DNA from: Tricholoma matsutake
Lineage: Eukaryota; Basidiomycota; Agaricomycetes; Agaricales; Tricholomataceae
Length of the DNA stretch: 64,000 nucleotides
Direction: 5' to 3'
NCBI GenBank assembly: GCA_026075535.2
Contig: AP026542.1
Location: 8,804,001-8,868,000 of the forward strand
Numbering within the stretch: position 1 is the stretch's first letter; every line of letters starts with the position of its first letter. The position numbers and the translations under genes were made by a program. Below the pieces are notes generated by a model that saw only the letters and a program-made list of their open reading frames with translations, ran no database searches and was not told the origin of the DNA. Shown here piece by piece: positions 33,956 through 43,019 of the stretch.

Positions 33956-34735
33956 ATGTCTTCAACTCTTGAGAAACTTGTTCAAACTTTTGACGGATCA
34001 AATTACATTCAATGGGCTGACTCAATGAAGGTGTGGCTCAGGTCTCAGGGCCTCTGGCAAATAACTAGCGGGGCGGAGCAAAAACCGCCCCCGGCACCTC
34101 CCTTGATGGCGACGAACGCTACTTTGGTAGCGGATGCTAATGCCAAGCTCCAGACCTGGAGCAACAAAAATGACCAGGCCATTGGTAGCCTAGTGCTCCA
34201 CCTGGCCCCCTCCATTCAGCAGCATGCCAACTCAAAGGACACTGCTGAGGAGGTGTGGGATCTCATCCGCACCGATTATGGTGTGGACAGCCCCTCCCAA
34301 GTCTTTGCGGACTTTAGGTCTGCAATAGCGATCAAGATCCCGGCTGCGAACCCCGCACCGGAGATTGCTAGAATGGCAGACAAATTTGAGCGCCTTACGG
34401 CTGCTAATGTCACCATCCCCGAGCTAGTGCAAGCAATGATTCTACTTGCTGCGATGCCACGCGAGTACGATTCCTTGTCCGCAACGGTCCTTAACACGAC
34501 CACTACTAGCGCCTTGACATTTAAACATGTCAAGGACTCCATTGTCGCTGAAGCCTCAAGGCACACAGCAGTAGGAAAGCCCGCTGGCCAGCCTCAGGCC
34601 AACAAACTTTCCACTGTTAAACGCAAAGGGGGAAACCCCAAATGGCAGCCCAAAGAAGGGCAAAACAGCAACGGAGACTCGTCCCGAAAGTGTGGACAAC
34701 ATGGGGACAGAAAGACTAAGGAGGAGAAGCTGAAG
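33956..34735 (+). pseudogene. gag-pol: Copia Gag-Pol, N-terminal part (Gag)
   Basis: Starts MSSTLEKLVQTFDGSNYIQW and runs open for 260 codons to the Gypsy insertion. The pattern (YIQWADSMKVWLRSQGLW, AEEVWDLIRTDYG, and a later AMPREYDSL) is the Copia Gag (UBN2-like) domain. The C-terminal part is Lys/Gln-rich and lacks an obvious CCHC knuckle. Past the inserted Gypsy and its duplicated TGAAG the same frame continues at 40788 without loss. Confidence 0.9.
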
Positions 34736-35161
34736 TATAAGGGCAACCTAAGCCTCTAGCAAAGGGAAATCCGAAGTTAAAATTATACTACATAATACAG
34801 GCATTGGGGGCGCACCTAGCAAAGGGAAATCCGAAGAGAAAACTCTAAGGATCCCCTTGCTGATGCCCAGTATATGTGAAGACGACAAAAATCAAATATA
34901 ACCTAAAAATAGAAAAAGGCAGAGATAGGCGGATCAAGGCCGCCGAATGACATCATACCAAGGGGTATGTGTCGGAAGGGGTACTCCGCCTCTAAATATA
35001 AAAGTGTCAACATATACAAACATGATAGCAAGGGAAAATTAGTAATAAAATCCGGAAAAATCATAGAAAATGAAGAATAGAAGGAAATGAGGTGGGGAAA
35101 AATATGGGACCAACATAAAAAATAGGAAAAACACACAGGGCACCCCCTTAGTCCCCTTACA
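34736..35161 (-). repeat. 3' LTR of marY1-like copy 2
   Basis: 426 bp. Differs from the 5' copy by GCAGAG against GCGGAG and TCCGGA against TCTGGA, both transitions. Confidence 0.95.
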
Positions 35162-35174
35162 TCACCCCCTCTCT
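35162..35174 (-). promoter_or_regulatory. Polypurine tract of marY1-like copy 2
   Basis: On minus AGAGAGGGGGTGA directly precedes the TG of the 3' LTR, where plus-strand DNA synthesis is primed in this family. The same tract occurs at 4146-4158 in copy 1. Confidence 0.75.
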
Positions 35175-38100
35175 AAGATGCATCGCCCCGATGCATTCGA
35201 AATCGTATACGACCAAAGTCCGTGACTTGAATGCGACGCGGTGCAGCAGTGTGCCGTCGGTGGAATTCCTTGATTAACCGAGGGGCATTTACGTCAGACT
35301 CTTCGACCCATGAGTTCTCCTCATACCCATAACCCTTCCAATGTACCAAATACTGGAGTTTTCCTCGACGCAAACAGCTGTCCAAGATTGACTCGACTTC
35401 ATATTGGGGTTCTCCCTCGATCACTGTAGGTGGTGGTGGTGGGTGTGAATGGCGTCCCGGGAACAGATCTGGGGGAGCTGGAAGCAATTTGACGACATGG
35501 AAGACGGGATGGAGTCTGGACATGGAGGCTGGGAGGCGTAGACGATAGGCATGTGTTCCAACGCACTTGACAATGGGGAAAGGTCCCAAGAAGCGATGAG
35601 CGAGTTTCTTGGATGGACGTGTAGTAGAGATGTCACTGGAGTCAAGATAAACTCGATCACCAACCTTGTACTGAGGGGTTGGGGAGTGGCGCTGGTTGTA
35701 AAATCGCGCCATGTCGTCCTTCGCCTTTGCTAAGGCTGCCCTTGCCTCCTCCAAGCTATCCCTCATGCGTTCTGTGAACTCATTCACTGTCTCGATGTGT
35801 GAGGGAGTTTGGCGAGGTTCAAATCCCATGCGTGGATGTCGTCCAGTGTCTAAGAGGAAAGGGGTCTGTTGAGTGGAAGCATGGACATGGTTGTTGTATC
35901 CGAACTCGGCCAAAGGAAGGAGATCATCCCAATCGTCCTGGTGTTCATTGACAAAGAGGCGGATGTACTGCTCCAGTTCCTGGTTGACTCGCTCCGTCTG
36001 GCCATCAGTTTGTGGGTGATAAGCAGTTGAAGCGAGGAGTTTGATCCCCAGGAGTCGGTACAGCTCACGAGTGAACTCTGCCATGAACTGAGGGCCACGA
36101 TCCGAGAGGAAGGCACCAGGAAGTCCATGTAACTTCCACACGTGGTGGAGGTAGAGTCGAGCGGCACCTAGGGCACTGACAGTGGTGTGAGTGGGAATGA
36201 AGTGAGCGCGTTTTCCCACTGAGTCAACTGTGCACATCACTGCATCAAACCCGTTTGACTCTGGCAATTCCACCACAAAGTCGACGCTGACAACATCCCA
36301 ACGACTCTCTGGAACAGGAAGAGGGTGTAGCTCACCAATAGGCTTGCGACGAGGGACCTTGGTGCGTAAGCAAAGGTCACAAGTGCGACAATACTGACCA
36401 ATGAGCCGTGACATTTGTGGCCACCAATAGTTCCGTGAGGTGAGCTCCAAGGTCTTCCAGCGTCCGGGGTGGCCAGCAATCTGTGAGTCATGGTGTTGGG
36501 ATATGATGCGCCGGCGAAGGTCTGGGTCATTGGGAACATAGATGCGATCCCTGAAATACAACAAGTCCTCCTTTTCAGCCCACTCTGCCGCACGTAAGGA
36601 AAGGGTCGATCCCTTCCTCAGTTCTTTAACAGCTCGGGCGACAACATCCTCATGTAAACCGCTACGGTTTGCGCGACGAATGTCACGTAGAATGTCCCGC
36701 TCCTCGCCCTGGGGTACGATGCCTTCCAGTGCCCGAATGGTGAACAGGTCTGGCTGCAACAGCACAATGTTTTGGTTGTCACCGCTGCCATCCCCATGGT
36801 CTGCACGTCGGGATAGGGCATCGGTCTTCCCCATGCTGCGACCCGGATGGTGGTGCAAGGAGAAGTCGAATCTAGATAGATACAGGGACCAACGAGCTTG
36901 ACGACGGTTCAATTTCTTGGCCGTCATGAAGTACTCGAGGTTCTTGTGATCCGTCCAAATTTCCACCTTGTGTTGGGCACCCTCGAGGAAGTGTCGCCAC
37001 TCCTTAAGCGCACGCATTATCGCCAACATCTCCTTGTCATGGATCTCGTAGTTTCTCTCTACAGCACTAAGGCTTTTGGAGTAGAACGCAACAGGATGCC
37101 ACTTCTGGTCCTCCGGAGACTGCTGAGACAACACAGCGCCCGTCGCAAAGTCAGAACTGTCGGCTTCTACACGAAAAGGACATGAATTGTCAGCAAAGGT
37201 AAGGATCGGAGCGGAAGTGACCATCTCCTTAAGCTTTTCGAACGCCTCCTGTTGTGCATTATCCCACCTCCATGCCTCCTTTCCTGTCAAGTCGAACAGC
37301 GGTCGTGCATGATGTGAGAAATCCTTGATAAAACGCCGATAAAAATTGATGAAGCCCAGGAAAGACTGCACCTCCTTCTTGTTCGTGGGCGTCGGCCAAG
37401 CTGTGACCCCATTTACCTTGATAGGATCCATCTCCACTTGACCCTCCGAGATAATCAGGCCGAGGTACTCGATCTTGGTCCTTTCGAACTCGCATTTGTC
37501 CTGACGAAGGTAGAGTTTGTACCGTCGAAGTCGCTCTAGGACAAGGCGCGTGATGCGACGGTGCTCTTCAACCGTGCGAGTGAAGATGAGGATGTCGTCG
37601 AGATAGATGCAGACAACGCCTTCGAGGATGAGGTCATGGAAGATGTCGTTCATCATGGTCTGAAAGGTGGCAGGGCTATTAGTAAGGCCAAAGAACATGA
37701 CAAGCGGTTCAAAAAGACCATGGTTGGTACGAAAGGCTGCCTTCCACTCATCTCCCTCCTTTATCCTCACATTATTATAGCCCCAACGGACATCGAGCTT
37801 GGTGAAGTATCGGGCTCCACGGAGCTGGTTTACGAGTTCGGAGATGAGGGGTAGTGGGTAGCGATTTTTGACCGTGATGTTGTTGAGTCTTCTGTAGTCT
37901 TGAACCGGTCGAAGTGAGCCATCCTTCTTCTTGACAAAGAAAAAGGGAGAGGCCATGGGTGACTTCGATGGTCGAATACGTCCTGAGGCCAGGTGCTCGT
38001 CGATGAACTGGTCAAGCTGCCGTTGTTCCTCCGGAGAGAGAGGATAGACCTTGCAGGATGAAGGGGTTGCACCGGGGGTGAGTTCGATCGCGTGATCCCA

Positions 38101-39075
38101 TGGCTTACGCGCAGGAAGAGAGTCGAATGACTCCTTGGAGAACACGTCTTCAAACTCATGGAGATGAGGGAGTAAGGAGTTAGTAGAGGATTTAGCAGCG
38201 TTGTTTTTGTGGAAGGCCTCGGCGAGGCGTTGGGATATGTTCGATGTGGCACACACCTCATGCGATGAGCGAATCGCAGTGTAGAAGATCCGATCACCCT
38301 CCTCCACTTCCTCTGGGTCCTCATCATCATCATCCGAGTCCGGCATTAGATCAGGAACCCCTTCCAATTCCACTTCAGGTATAGGCAGGGGTCCAGCACG
38401 ACACTTCTGAGTTCGTCGTATTGCCGCCTTCTGTCCACGACGTTCTTGCCTGGCTTCTGTGAAACACGTCCGACAGCGGGATGGACATCGGCTCATGGTA
38501 ACCTCCCCGGCGCGCCAGTCGACCTCTGGGTTATGGTCTCGAAGCCATGGATATCCCAAAATCGCCTTTTGCTTTCCTAATTGAGTGACAGCAAAAAGGG
38601 CACGCTCACTATGATCTTTGTAATGGAGAACCAGGTCTGCAACCTCTCGGATGGCACCAGCTTCATTTGGGGATCCATCCACATTATATACAGGTATCGG
38701 ACGTGAGAGTGAGCGAGTATTTAGACGATGTTGTTGTACCAGATGGGAATCGATGAAGAGACCAGTCGCACCAGAGTCCAGGAGCGCAGAAACACCGAGT
38801 ATCTGTCCAGTGTCGGTCGTCTGCAGTTCGATGGCTAGGTTTAAGGAATGTGCAGAGGGAGTGGATGCCACAATATACTTGCGTGGTAGTTTACGCTCCC
38901 ATGATTTAATTTTGGGACGTGGAGTAGAAGGAGAGATGGGGAGAGCAGGTACGTCTTTAGCCAACTTCGAAGGGTCAGAGAGGGGAGCAGTCATAGAAAT
39001 GGATTCATTCTCCAGGGATTCAACTGACAAGACTTCAAAGCGGTTATGGACAGGCAGTGAGGGCGTACGATTCAC
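35173..39075 (-). CDS. pol: Gypsy Pol polyprotein (protease, RT, RNase H, integrase, chromodomain)
   Basis: One open frame of about 1,300 codons. In order: protease LLDSGATGLFID (about residue 105), reverse transcriptase with [12 protein letters not shown] and IYLDDILIF (about 440-530), RNase H VEADSSDFATGAVLSQQ (about 660), an integrase HHCC finger ending CRTCDLC (about 915), the DDE core (VDSVGKRAHFIPT; FLSDRGPQF; YHPQTDGQTERVNQEL), a GPF/Y-like stretch and a C-terminal chromodomain YLVHWKGYGYEENSWVEE, which defines a chromovirus. There is no ATG at the beginning. The frame enters as GTG overlapping the Gag stop TGA in -1 phase, so expression must use frameshifting or re-initiation. No internal stop. 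Confidence 0.95.
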   Translation of the reverse strand: MNRTPSLPVHNRFEVLSVESLENESISMTAPLSDPSKLAKDVPALPISPSTPRPKIKSWERKLPRKYIVASTPSAHSLNLAIELQTTDTGQILGVSALLDSGATGLFIDSHLVQQHRLNTRSLSRPIPVYNVDGSPNEAGAIREVADLVLHYKDHSERALFAVTQLGKQKAILGYPWLRDHNPEVDWRAGEVTMSRCPSRCRTCFTEARQERRGQKAAIRRTQKCRAGPLPIPEVELEGVPDLMPDSDDDDEDPEEVEEGDRIFYTAIRSSHEVCATSNISQRLAEAFHKNNAAKSSTNSLLPHLHEFEDVFSKESFDSLPARKPWDHAIELTPGATPSSCKVYPLSPEEQRQLDQFIDEHLASGRIRPSKSPMASPFFFVKKKDGSLRPVQDYRRLNNITVKNRYPLPLISELVNQLRGARYFTKLDVRWGYNNVRIKEGDEWKAAFRTNHGLFEPLVMFFGLTNSPATFQTMMNDIFHDLILEGVVCIYLDDILIFTRTVEEHRRITRLVLERLRRYKLYLRQDKCEFERTKIEYLGLIISEGQVEMDPIKVNGVTAWPTPTNKKEVQSFLGFINFYRRFIKDFSHHARPLFDLTGKEAWRWDNAQQEAFEKLKEMVTSAPILTFADNSCPFRVEADSSDFATGAVLSQQSPEDQKWHPVAFYSKSLSAVERNYEIHDKEMLAIMRALKEWRHFLEGAQHKVEIWTDHKNLEYFMTAKKLNRRQARWSLYLSRFDFSLHHHPGRSMGKTDALSRRADHGDGSGDNQNIVLLQPDLFTIRALEGIVPQGEERDILRDIRRANRSGLHEDVVARAVKELRKGSTLSLRAAEWAEKEDLLYFRDRIYVPNDPDLRRRIISQHHDSQIAGHPGRWKTLELTSRNYWWPQMSRLIGQYCRTCDLCLRTKVPRRKPIGELHPLPVPESRWDVVSVDFVVELPESNGFDAVMCTVDSVGKRAHFIPTHTTVSALGAARLYLHHVWKLHGLPGAFLSDRGPQFMAEFTRELYRLLGIKLLASTAYHPQTDGQTERVNQELEQYIRLFVNEHQDDWDDLLPLAEFGYNNHVHASTQQTPFLLDTGRHPRMGFEPRQTPSHIETVNEFTERMRDSLEEARAALAKAKDDMARFYNQRHSPTPQYKVGDRVYLDSSDISTTRPSKKLAHRFLGPFPIVKCVGTHAYRLRLPASMSRLHPVFHVVKLLPAPPDLFPGRHSHPPPPPTVIEGEPQYEVESILDSCLRRGKLQYLVHWKGYGYEENSWVEESDVNAPRLIKEFHRRHTAAPRRIQVTDFGRIRFRMHRGDAS

Positions 39076-40190
39076 TCGCTGCGAATAGGAAAATCCTGCT
39101 CCTCTACAACTTCCAGCTTAACCTCCTCTGCAACTTGATCCTTCGCTTCCTCAACATCTACAAGTGCCAACAGATCTTGCAGGAGTTCGTCTCGTCCCTC
39201 GGGGGTGAGCATGCGGATATCCTGACGATGGGGACACGCTCCAGCCCTGTGTCCAGGTTCCCCACAACGGTAGCAGAGATCCAACTTACGTGCACGGCTG
39301 CGGGCTGCATCAACATCCATTGGTACTGGGATATTGACAGCTGGTGTGGGAGTTTGACGAGCAGGAATGGGGTTAGGGCGGGGGAGGCTTCGATTGAAGG
39401 TGTAGGGTGTATGAGTGGTAGTTGGAGCACGGAATGCAGCATTAAACGCCGCATTTGTGAGTCGGTTCTCATCACAGAGTGAAGCAGCTTCATACCAAGC
39501 AAGGATATCATCGTCCGCTGGGCGCCCTTCCAACATCTGTGCAATCTGGTCCTGAATTTCTCGGTTGAGCCCCCGTCGGAACTTCACCACCACTGGTAAC
39601 CCACTCCCATACCCTGCCATGTCCACCAAATCCTTGAACTCATCGATATAGTCGTCCACGGATCGACGTCCCTGGTGGTAAGTGGATGACTCAAGTCGTG
39701 TCACTGCTCGGTGGCGTTCATTGAGGGGGCAGAAGTGGCGTACGAACTCAGCTCGAAAGTCACCCCAAGTGGAGAAAGGTAGAGAACCGAGTTCTTTAGT
39801 TTGATGTAGGATACGGTCCACATAGAGATAGGCGCGTTCAGATTTCATGTATGTGAAGGCCCAATAAATTTTTGCAGCCTCATCGACGAATTGATGCGAC
39901 TGGAGACTAATGTATAACTCACAGGAATTAAGGAATGCACGTCCCTGCGCACGTGCACCATTAAATTCGGCGGGGGGGGACGGTTTGATCTGGGCATGTT
40001 CCTTAGTGGACGCGTTTGGCAAAACATCGTTGTTGGGTGCGCTTGGAGTCGTGAAGGGGGAACTATTAGTCGTAGGGTTAGCCTGGAGGGTCCTAACGAA
40101 GTTTTCAATCGTAGATTTAAGCGAGTCGATTTGCGCGCGCATTCCGGAAACGTCGCTTTCAAGCGCGTCGAAGCGTTCTGATGCGTCCAT
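39072..40190 (-). CDS. gag: Gypsy Gag
   Basis: 372 residues from MDASERFDALESDV. A capsid-like region (GARAQGRAFLNSCELYISLQ; FRAEFVRHFCP; YIDEFKDLVDMAGYGSGLP) is followed by a CCHC nucleocapsid knuckle CYRCGEPGHRAGAC near residue 310 and an acidic tail ending at GAG-TGA. The stop TGA overlaps the Pol frame. Intact, unlike copy 1. Confidence 0.95.
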   Translation of the reverse strand: MDASERFDALESDVSGMRAQIDSLKSTIENFVRTLQANPTTNSSPFTTPSAPNNDVLPNASTKEHAQIKPSPPAEFNGARAQGRAFLNSCELYISLQSHQFVDEAAKIYWAFTYMKSERAYLYVDRILHQTKELGSLPFSTWGDFRAEFVRHFCPLNERHRAVTRLESSTYHQGRRSVDDYIDEFKDLVDMAGYGSGLPVVVKFRRGLNREIQDQIAQMLEGRPADDDILAWYEAASLCDENRLTNAAFNAAFRAPTTTHTPYTFNRSLPRPNPIPARQTPTPAVNIPVPMDVDAARSRARKLDLCYRCGEPGHRAGACPHRQDIRMLTPEGRDELLQDLLALVDVEEAKDQVAEEVKLEVVEEQDFPIRSE

Positions 40191-40344
40191 GTCGCTAGGG
40201 AGCGCGTTTGGCGAAAATGGCGGCGCAATAAAGGCGAGAGTATCTGGAACGGTGTGTAGGGACTCTGTGGAGCTTTGGGAAGCGTCGTCCAGTCCGTACC
40301 TGCCTATTTTGGGCAGCGCGTTCGCGATTTTCGGGCCTTAGGGG

Positions 40345-40354
40345 AGAGTTTTCT
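40345..40354 (-). promoter_or_regulatory. Candidate self-priming site of marY1-like copy 2
   Basis: On minus AGAAAACTCT starts two bases after the 5' LTR. It is perfectly complementary to AGAGTTTTCT inside the LTR (complement of 40458-40467), which sits about 28 bases after a TATACT box. No tRNA-like TGG primer site is present here. The Tf1/sushi group primes from the folded 5' end of its own RNA, and this arrangement fits. Confidence 0.65.
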
Positions 40355-40356
40355 AC

Positions 40357-40782
40357 TATAAGGGCAACCTAAGCCTCTAGCAAAGGGAAATCCGAAGTTA
40401 AAATTATACTACATAATACAGGCATTGGGGGCGCACCTAGCAAAGGGAAATCCGAAGAGAAAACTCTAAGGATCCCCTTGCTGATGCCCAGTATATGTGA
40501 AGACGACAAAAATCAAATATAACCTAAAAATAGAAAAAGGCGGAGATAGGCGGATCAAGGCCGCCGAATGACATCATACCAAGGGGTATGTGTCGGAAGG
40601 GGTACTCCGCCTCTAAATATAAAAGTGTCAACATATACAAACATGATAGCAAGGGAAAATTAGTAATAAAATCTGGAAAAATCATAGAAAATGAAGAATA
40701 GAAGGAAATGAGGTGGGGAAAAATATGGGACCAACATAAAAAATAGGAAAAACACACAGGGCACCCCCTTAGTCCCCTTACA
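40357..40782 (-). repeat. 5' LTR of marY1-like copy 2
   Basis: 426 bp promoter-bearing LTR. The TATA motif is the complement of about 40491-40497. Two direct 21-bp repeats lie downstream of the inferred RNA start. Confidence 0.95.
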
Positions 40783-40787
40783 TGAAG

Positions 40788-42209
40788 GATAAACATACCC
40801 ACCTCGCCTCCAAAGCCTATACCACCATAAATGGTAATGGCACCATCATACTGCTGATGCCGCTTATACAGCACATCGAAAGACATGAACACACTCCCAC
40901 AAGGGATCCTCGCCGCCGACCGCCTGCACAGGCATATATGGGCGCGGCCTCTACCTCTCGTTCGGTTTATGCCGAATATCAGCAAGCTCGAGACACCCTC
41001 GAGCAAATGCAACTTCCGCGCAGCGCGAAAAATCTGCGACCACTGGAAGAGCACCTGACGGTGCGAGAAGGAAAGAGAAGAAGGATAGAACCAGAACCTG
41101 AGTCTAGGATCGAGGAGGTAGAAGACGATACTGTCTCCCTTGGATCTGAACCTCCAGTGTCTGATGAGGAAGTGTGGAAAGCCGTCGACAAAATGCTCGT
41201 CGATGAACCCCTTGATACAGGGGCATATGATGACAGGTCAGTCCTTTTCCCTGCCACAAGCACTAAGATTAATATTCCTATGAATACAGCGAACTTTTCA
41301 TGTGAAATTTTACCGCTATTAAATGTATCATGGAATTATTTAGATCTTAATATATGTGCTATGTGTGCAAAGGGAGATTGTAAGAAAGGTGCCGACTGGA
41401 TCATGGATTCAGGCGCATCAAAACACTTCACTGGTGAAATAAAAGATTTCGCTTCTTACGAGCCTTTACTGAGAAAGGACTCTACCTTGGTCCAAACGGC
41501 CACTGGTACTACTCATATAGTAGGAAAAGGAGCAGTCTTCATTAAACACCAGGTAGTATGTCATGGGAAGTCAGAGACGTGTGAAACACGGTTATACCCC
41601 ATCTACTACATACCCAACATTAATACTCGATTGATGTCAATGGGGGTCTTTTTACAAGATGGAAGTGATGTGCGTGGTTCCTCCACACACATTTCATTTA
41701 TCGAGCATGGAAACCCAATCATGCATTGTGTCCCTCTAAGGAGGAATGACACAATCTATTGGGCTCGGACTCATATATTGAGCACCAAAAAGGTTAATGT
41801 TGCGACCATTTATGTCGCTGACTACTTGACTTGGCATAGGTGACTTGGACACCCATCCAAAGAGGCGCTAGGGAAAATGCCTAAAAGCACCATAAAATTC
41901 CCAAGGAATTTAATTATTCCTAAAGACAAAATTATATGTCCAGGGTGTGCAGAAGGGAAAATGACCTCAAAATCTTTTCCCGAGTCAGACTCACGAGCTG
42001 ACAAATCCTTTGAATTAATACATTCCGACCTAAAGGAACTCCCGGTACTATTGTACCACAAACATAAATACTTCATTGTATTTCTTGATGACAAAATGTC
42101 ACATATTTGGGTCCAATGTCTCAGAAAGAAATCTGATGCTGCTGCAGCGATTAGACAATTTCAAGCGATGGCTAAAACCCAATATGGCGCTACAATCAAG
42201 CGCTGGCGT
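40788..42209 (+). pseudogene. gag-pol: Copia Gag-Pol, middle part (protease and integrase start)
   Basis: Continues the Gag frame from 34735. Seen: an acidic stretch near 41090-41200, the aspartic protease motif WIMDSGASKHFTG near 41400, the GAG-pre-integrase pattern TWHR*LGHPSKEAL with an in-frame TGA at 41841-41843 (expected Arg, CGA), CPGCAEGKM and the integrase core start HSDLKELP. It stops at IKRWR at 42209, where a Gypsy LTR begins. The next residues (VDPGGEFKDREL) are found on the other strand from 45686 downward. Confidence 0.9.
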
Positions 42210-42635
42210 TGTAAGGGGACTAGGGGGGTGCCCTGTGTGTTTTTCCTATTTTTTATGTTGGTCCCATATTTTTCCCCACCTCATTTCCTTCTATTCTTCA
42301 TTTTCTATGATTTTTCCGGATTTTATTACTAATTTTCCCTTGCTATCATGTTTGTATATGTTGACACTTTTATATTTAGAGGCGGAGTACCCCTTCCGAC
42401 ACATACCCCTTGGTATGATGTCATTTGGCGGCCTTGATCCGCCTATCTCTGCCTTTTTCTATTTTTAGGTTATATTTGATTTTTGTCGTCTTCACATATA
42501 CTGGGCATCAGCAAGGGGATCCTTAGAGTTTTCTCTTCGGATTTCCCTTTGCTAGGTGTGCCCCCAATGCCTGTATTATGTAGTATAATTTTAACTTTGG
42601 ATTTCCCTTTGCTAGAGGCTTAGGTTGCCCTTATA
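42210..42635 (+). repeat. Solo marY1-like LTR (hybrid, left inversion breakpoint)
   Basis: 426 bp, plus orientation (opposite to copies 1 and 2). Left flank is GGCGT (42205-42209) and right flank CCCAC (42636-42640). They do not match each other but match the flanks of the LTR at 45692-46117, the sign of recombination between two LTRs. Confidence 0.95.
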
Positions 42636-42726
42636 CCCACCCCAATGACCCTTGGGCACTTTACTCTCACCGAAGTGGCAACCAAGAGCTGGCATACCTT
42701 TACTCATGCTGGTCAGGTATGGCAGG

Positions 42727-42987
42727 TGTTGGAGCAGACTATATACGCTGCACAGTGGAAGAGACAACATGTTCCTTACAACCTACCTGGGGTTTACTTA
42801 GACTTACAGCTAGGGTTAGCAGAGGTAAGAACACTATATTCCTACTATAGTACAGGTTCTCCTTATATACATAATAGTAAGGATATCACATGACTCCAGA
42901 GGAATATGCATATGAAACATGTATCAATATTGGTAATTAATGTGGGAGAATATGCACATGCAACAATATTGGTAATTAATTTCAACA
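42727..42987 (-). repeat. Copia 3' LTR (inverted segment)
   Basis: 261 bp, reverse complement of 33446-33706 with one difference (A against G). Beyond its outer end lies GCAGG, the complement of the CCTGC duplication. A purine-rich tract (complement of about 42988-42999) borders it internally. Confidence 0.93.
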
Positions 42988-43019
42988 CCCCCCCTCAAAC
43001 TGTAAAGCGCTCTAAGCAG

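Larger units (their letters stand above)
34736..40782 (-). mobile_element. marY1-like Ty3/Gypsy chromovirus, copy 2 (structurally intact), TSD TGAAG
   Basis: 6,047 bp with 426-bp LTRs (34736-35161 and 40357-40782) that differ at about two bases. The perfect duplication TGAAG lies at 34731-34735 and 40783-40787. Gag and Pol are both open. A purine tract (complement of 35162-35174) precedes the 3' LTR, and a candidate self-priming site lies at 40345-40354. Total and LTR lengths match what I recall for marY1 of Tricholoma matsutake. It is nested in the Copia gag and is the only apparently coding-competent mobile element here. Confidence 0.97.

Noticed and set aside
34736..40782. Possible recombination product rather than a true insertion
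   Set aside because: Perfect 5-bp duplication TGAAG and an uninterrupted Copia frame across the site prove a simple insertion.
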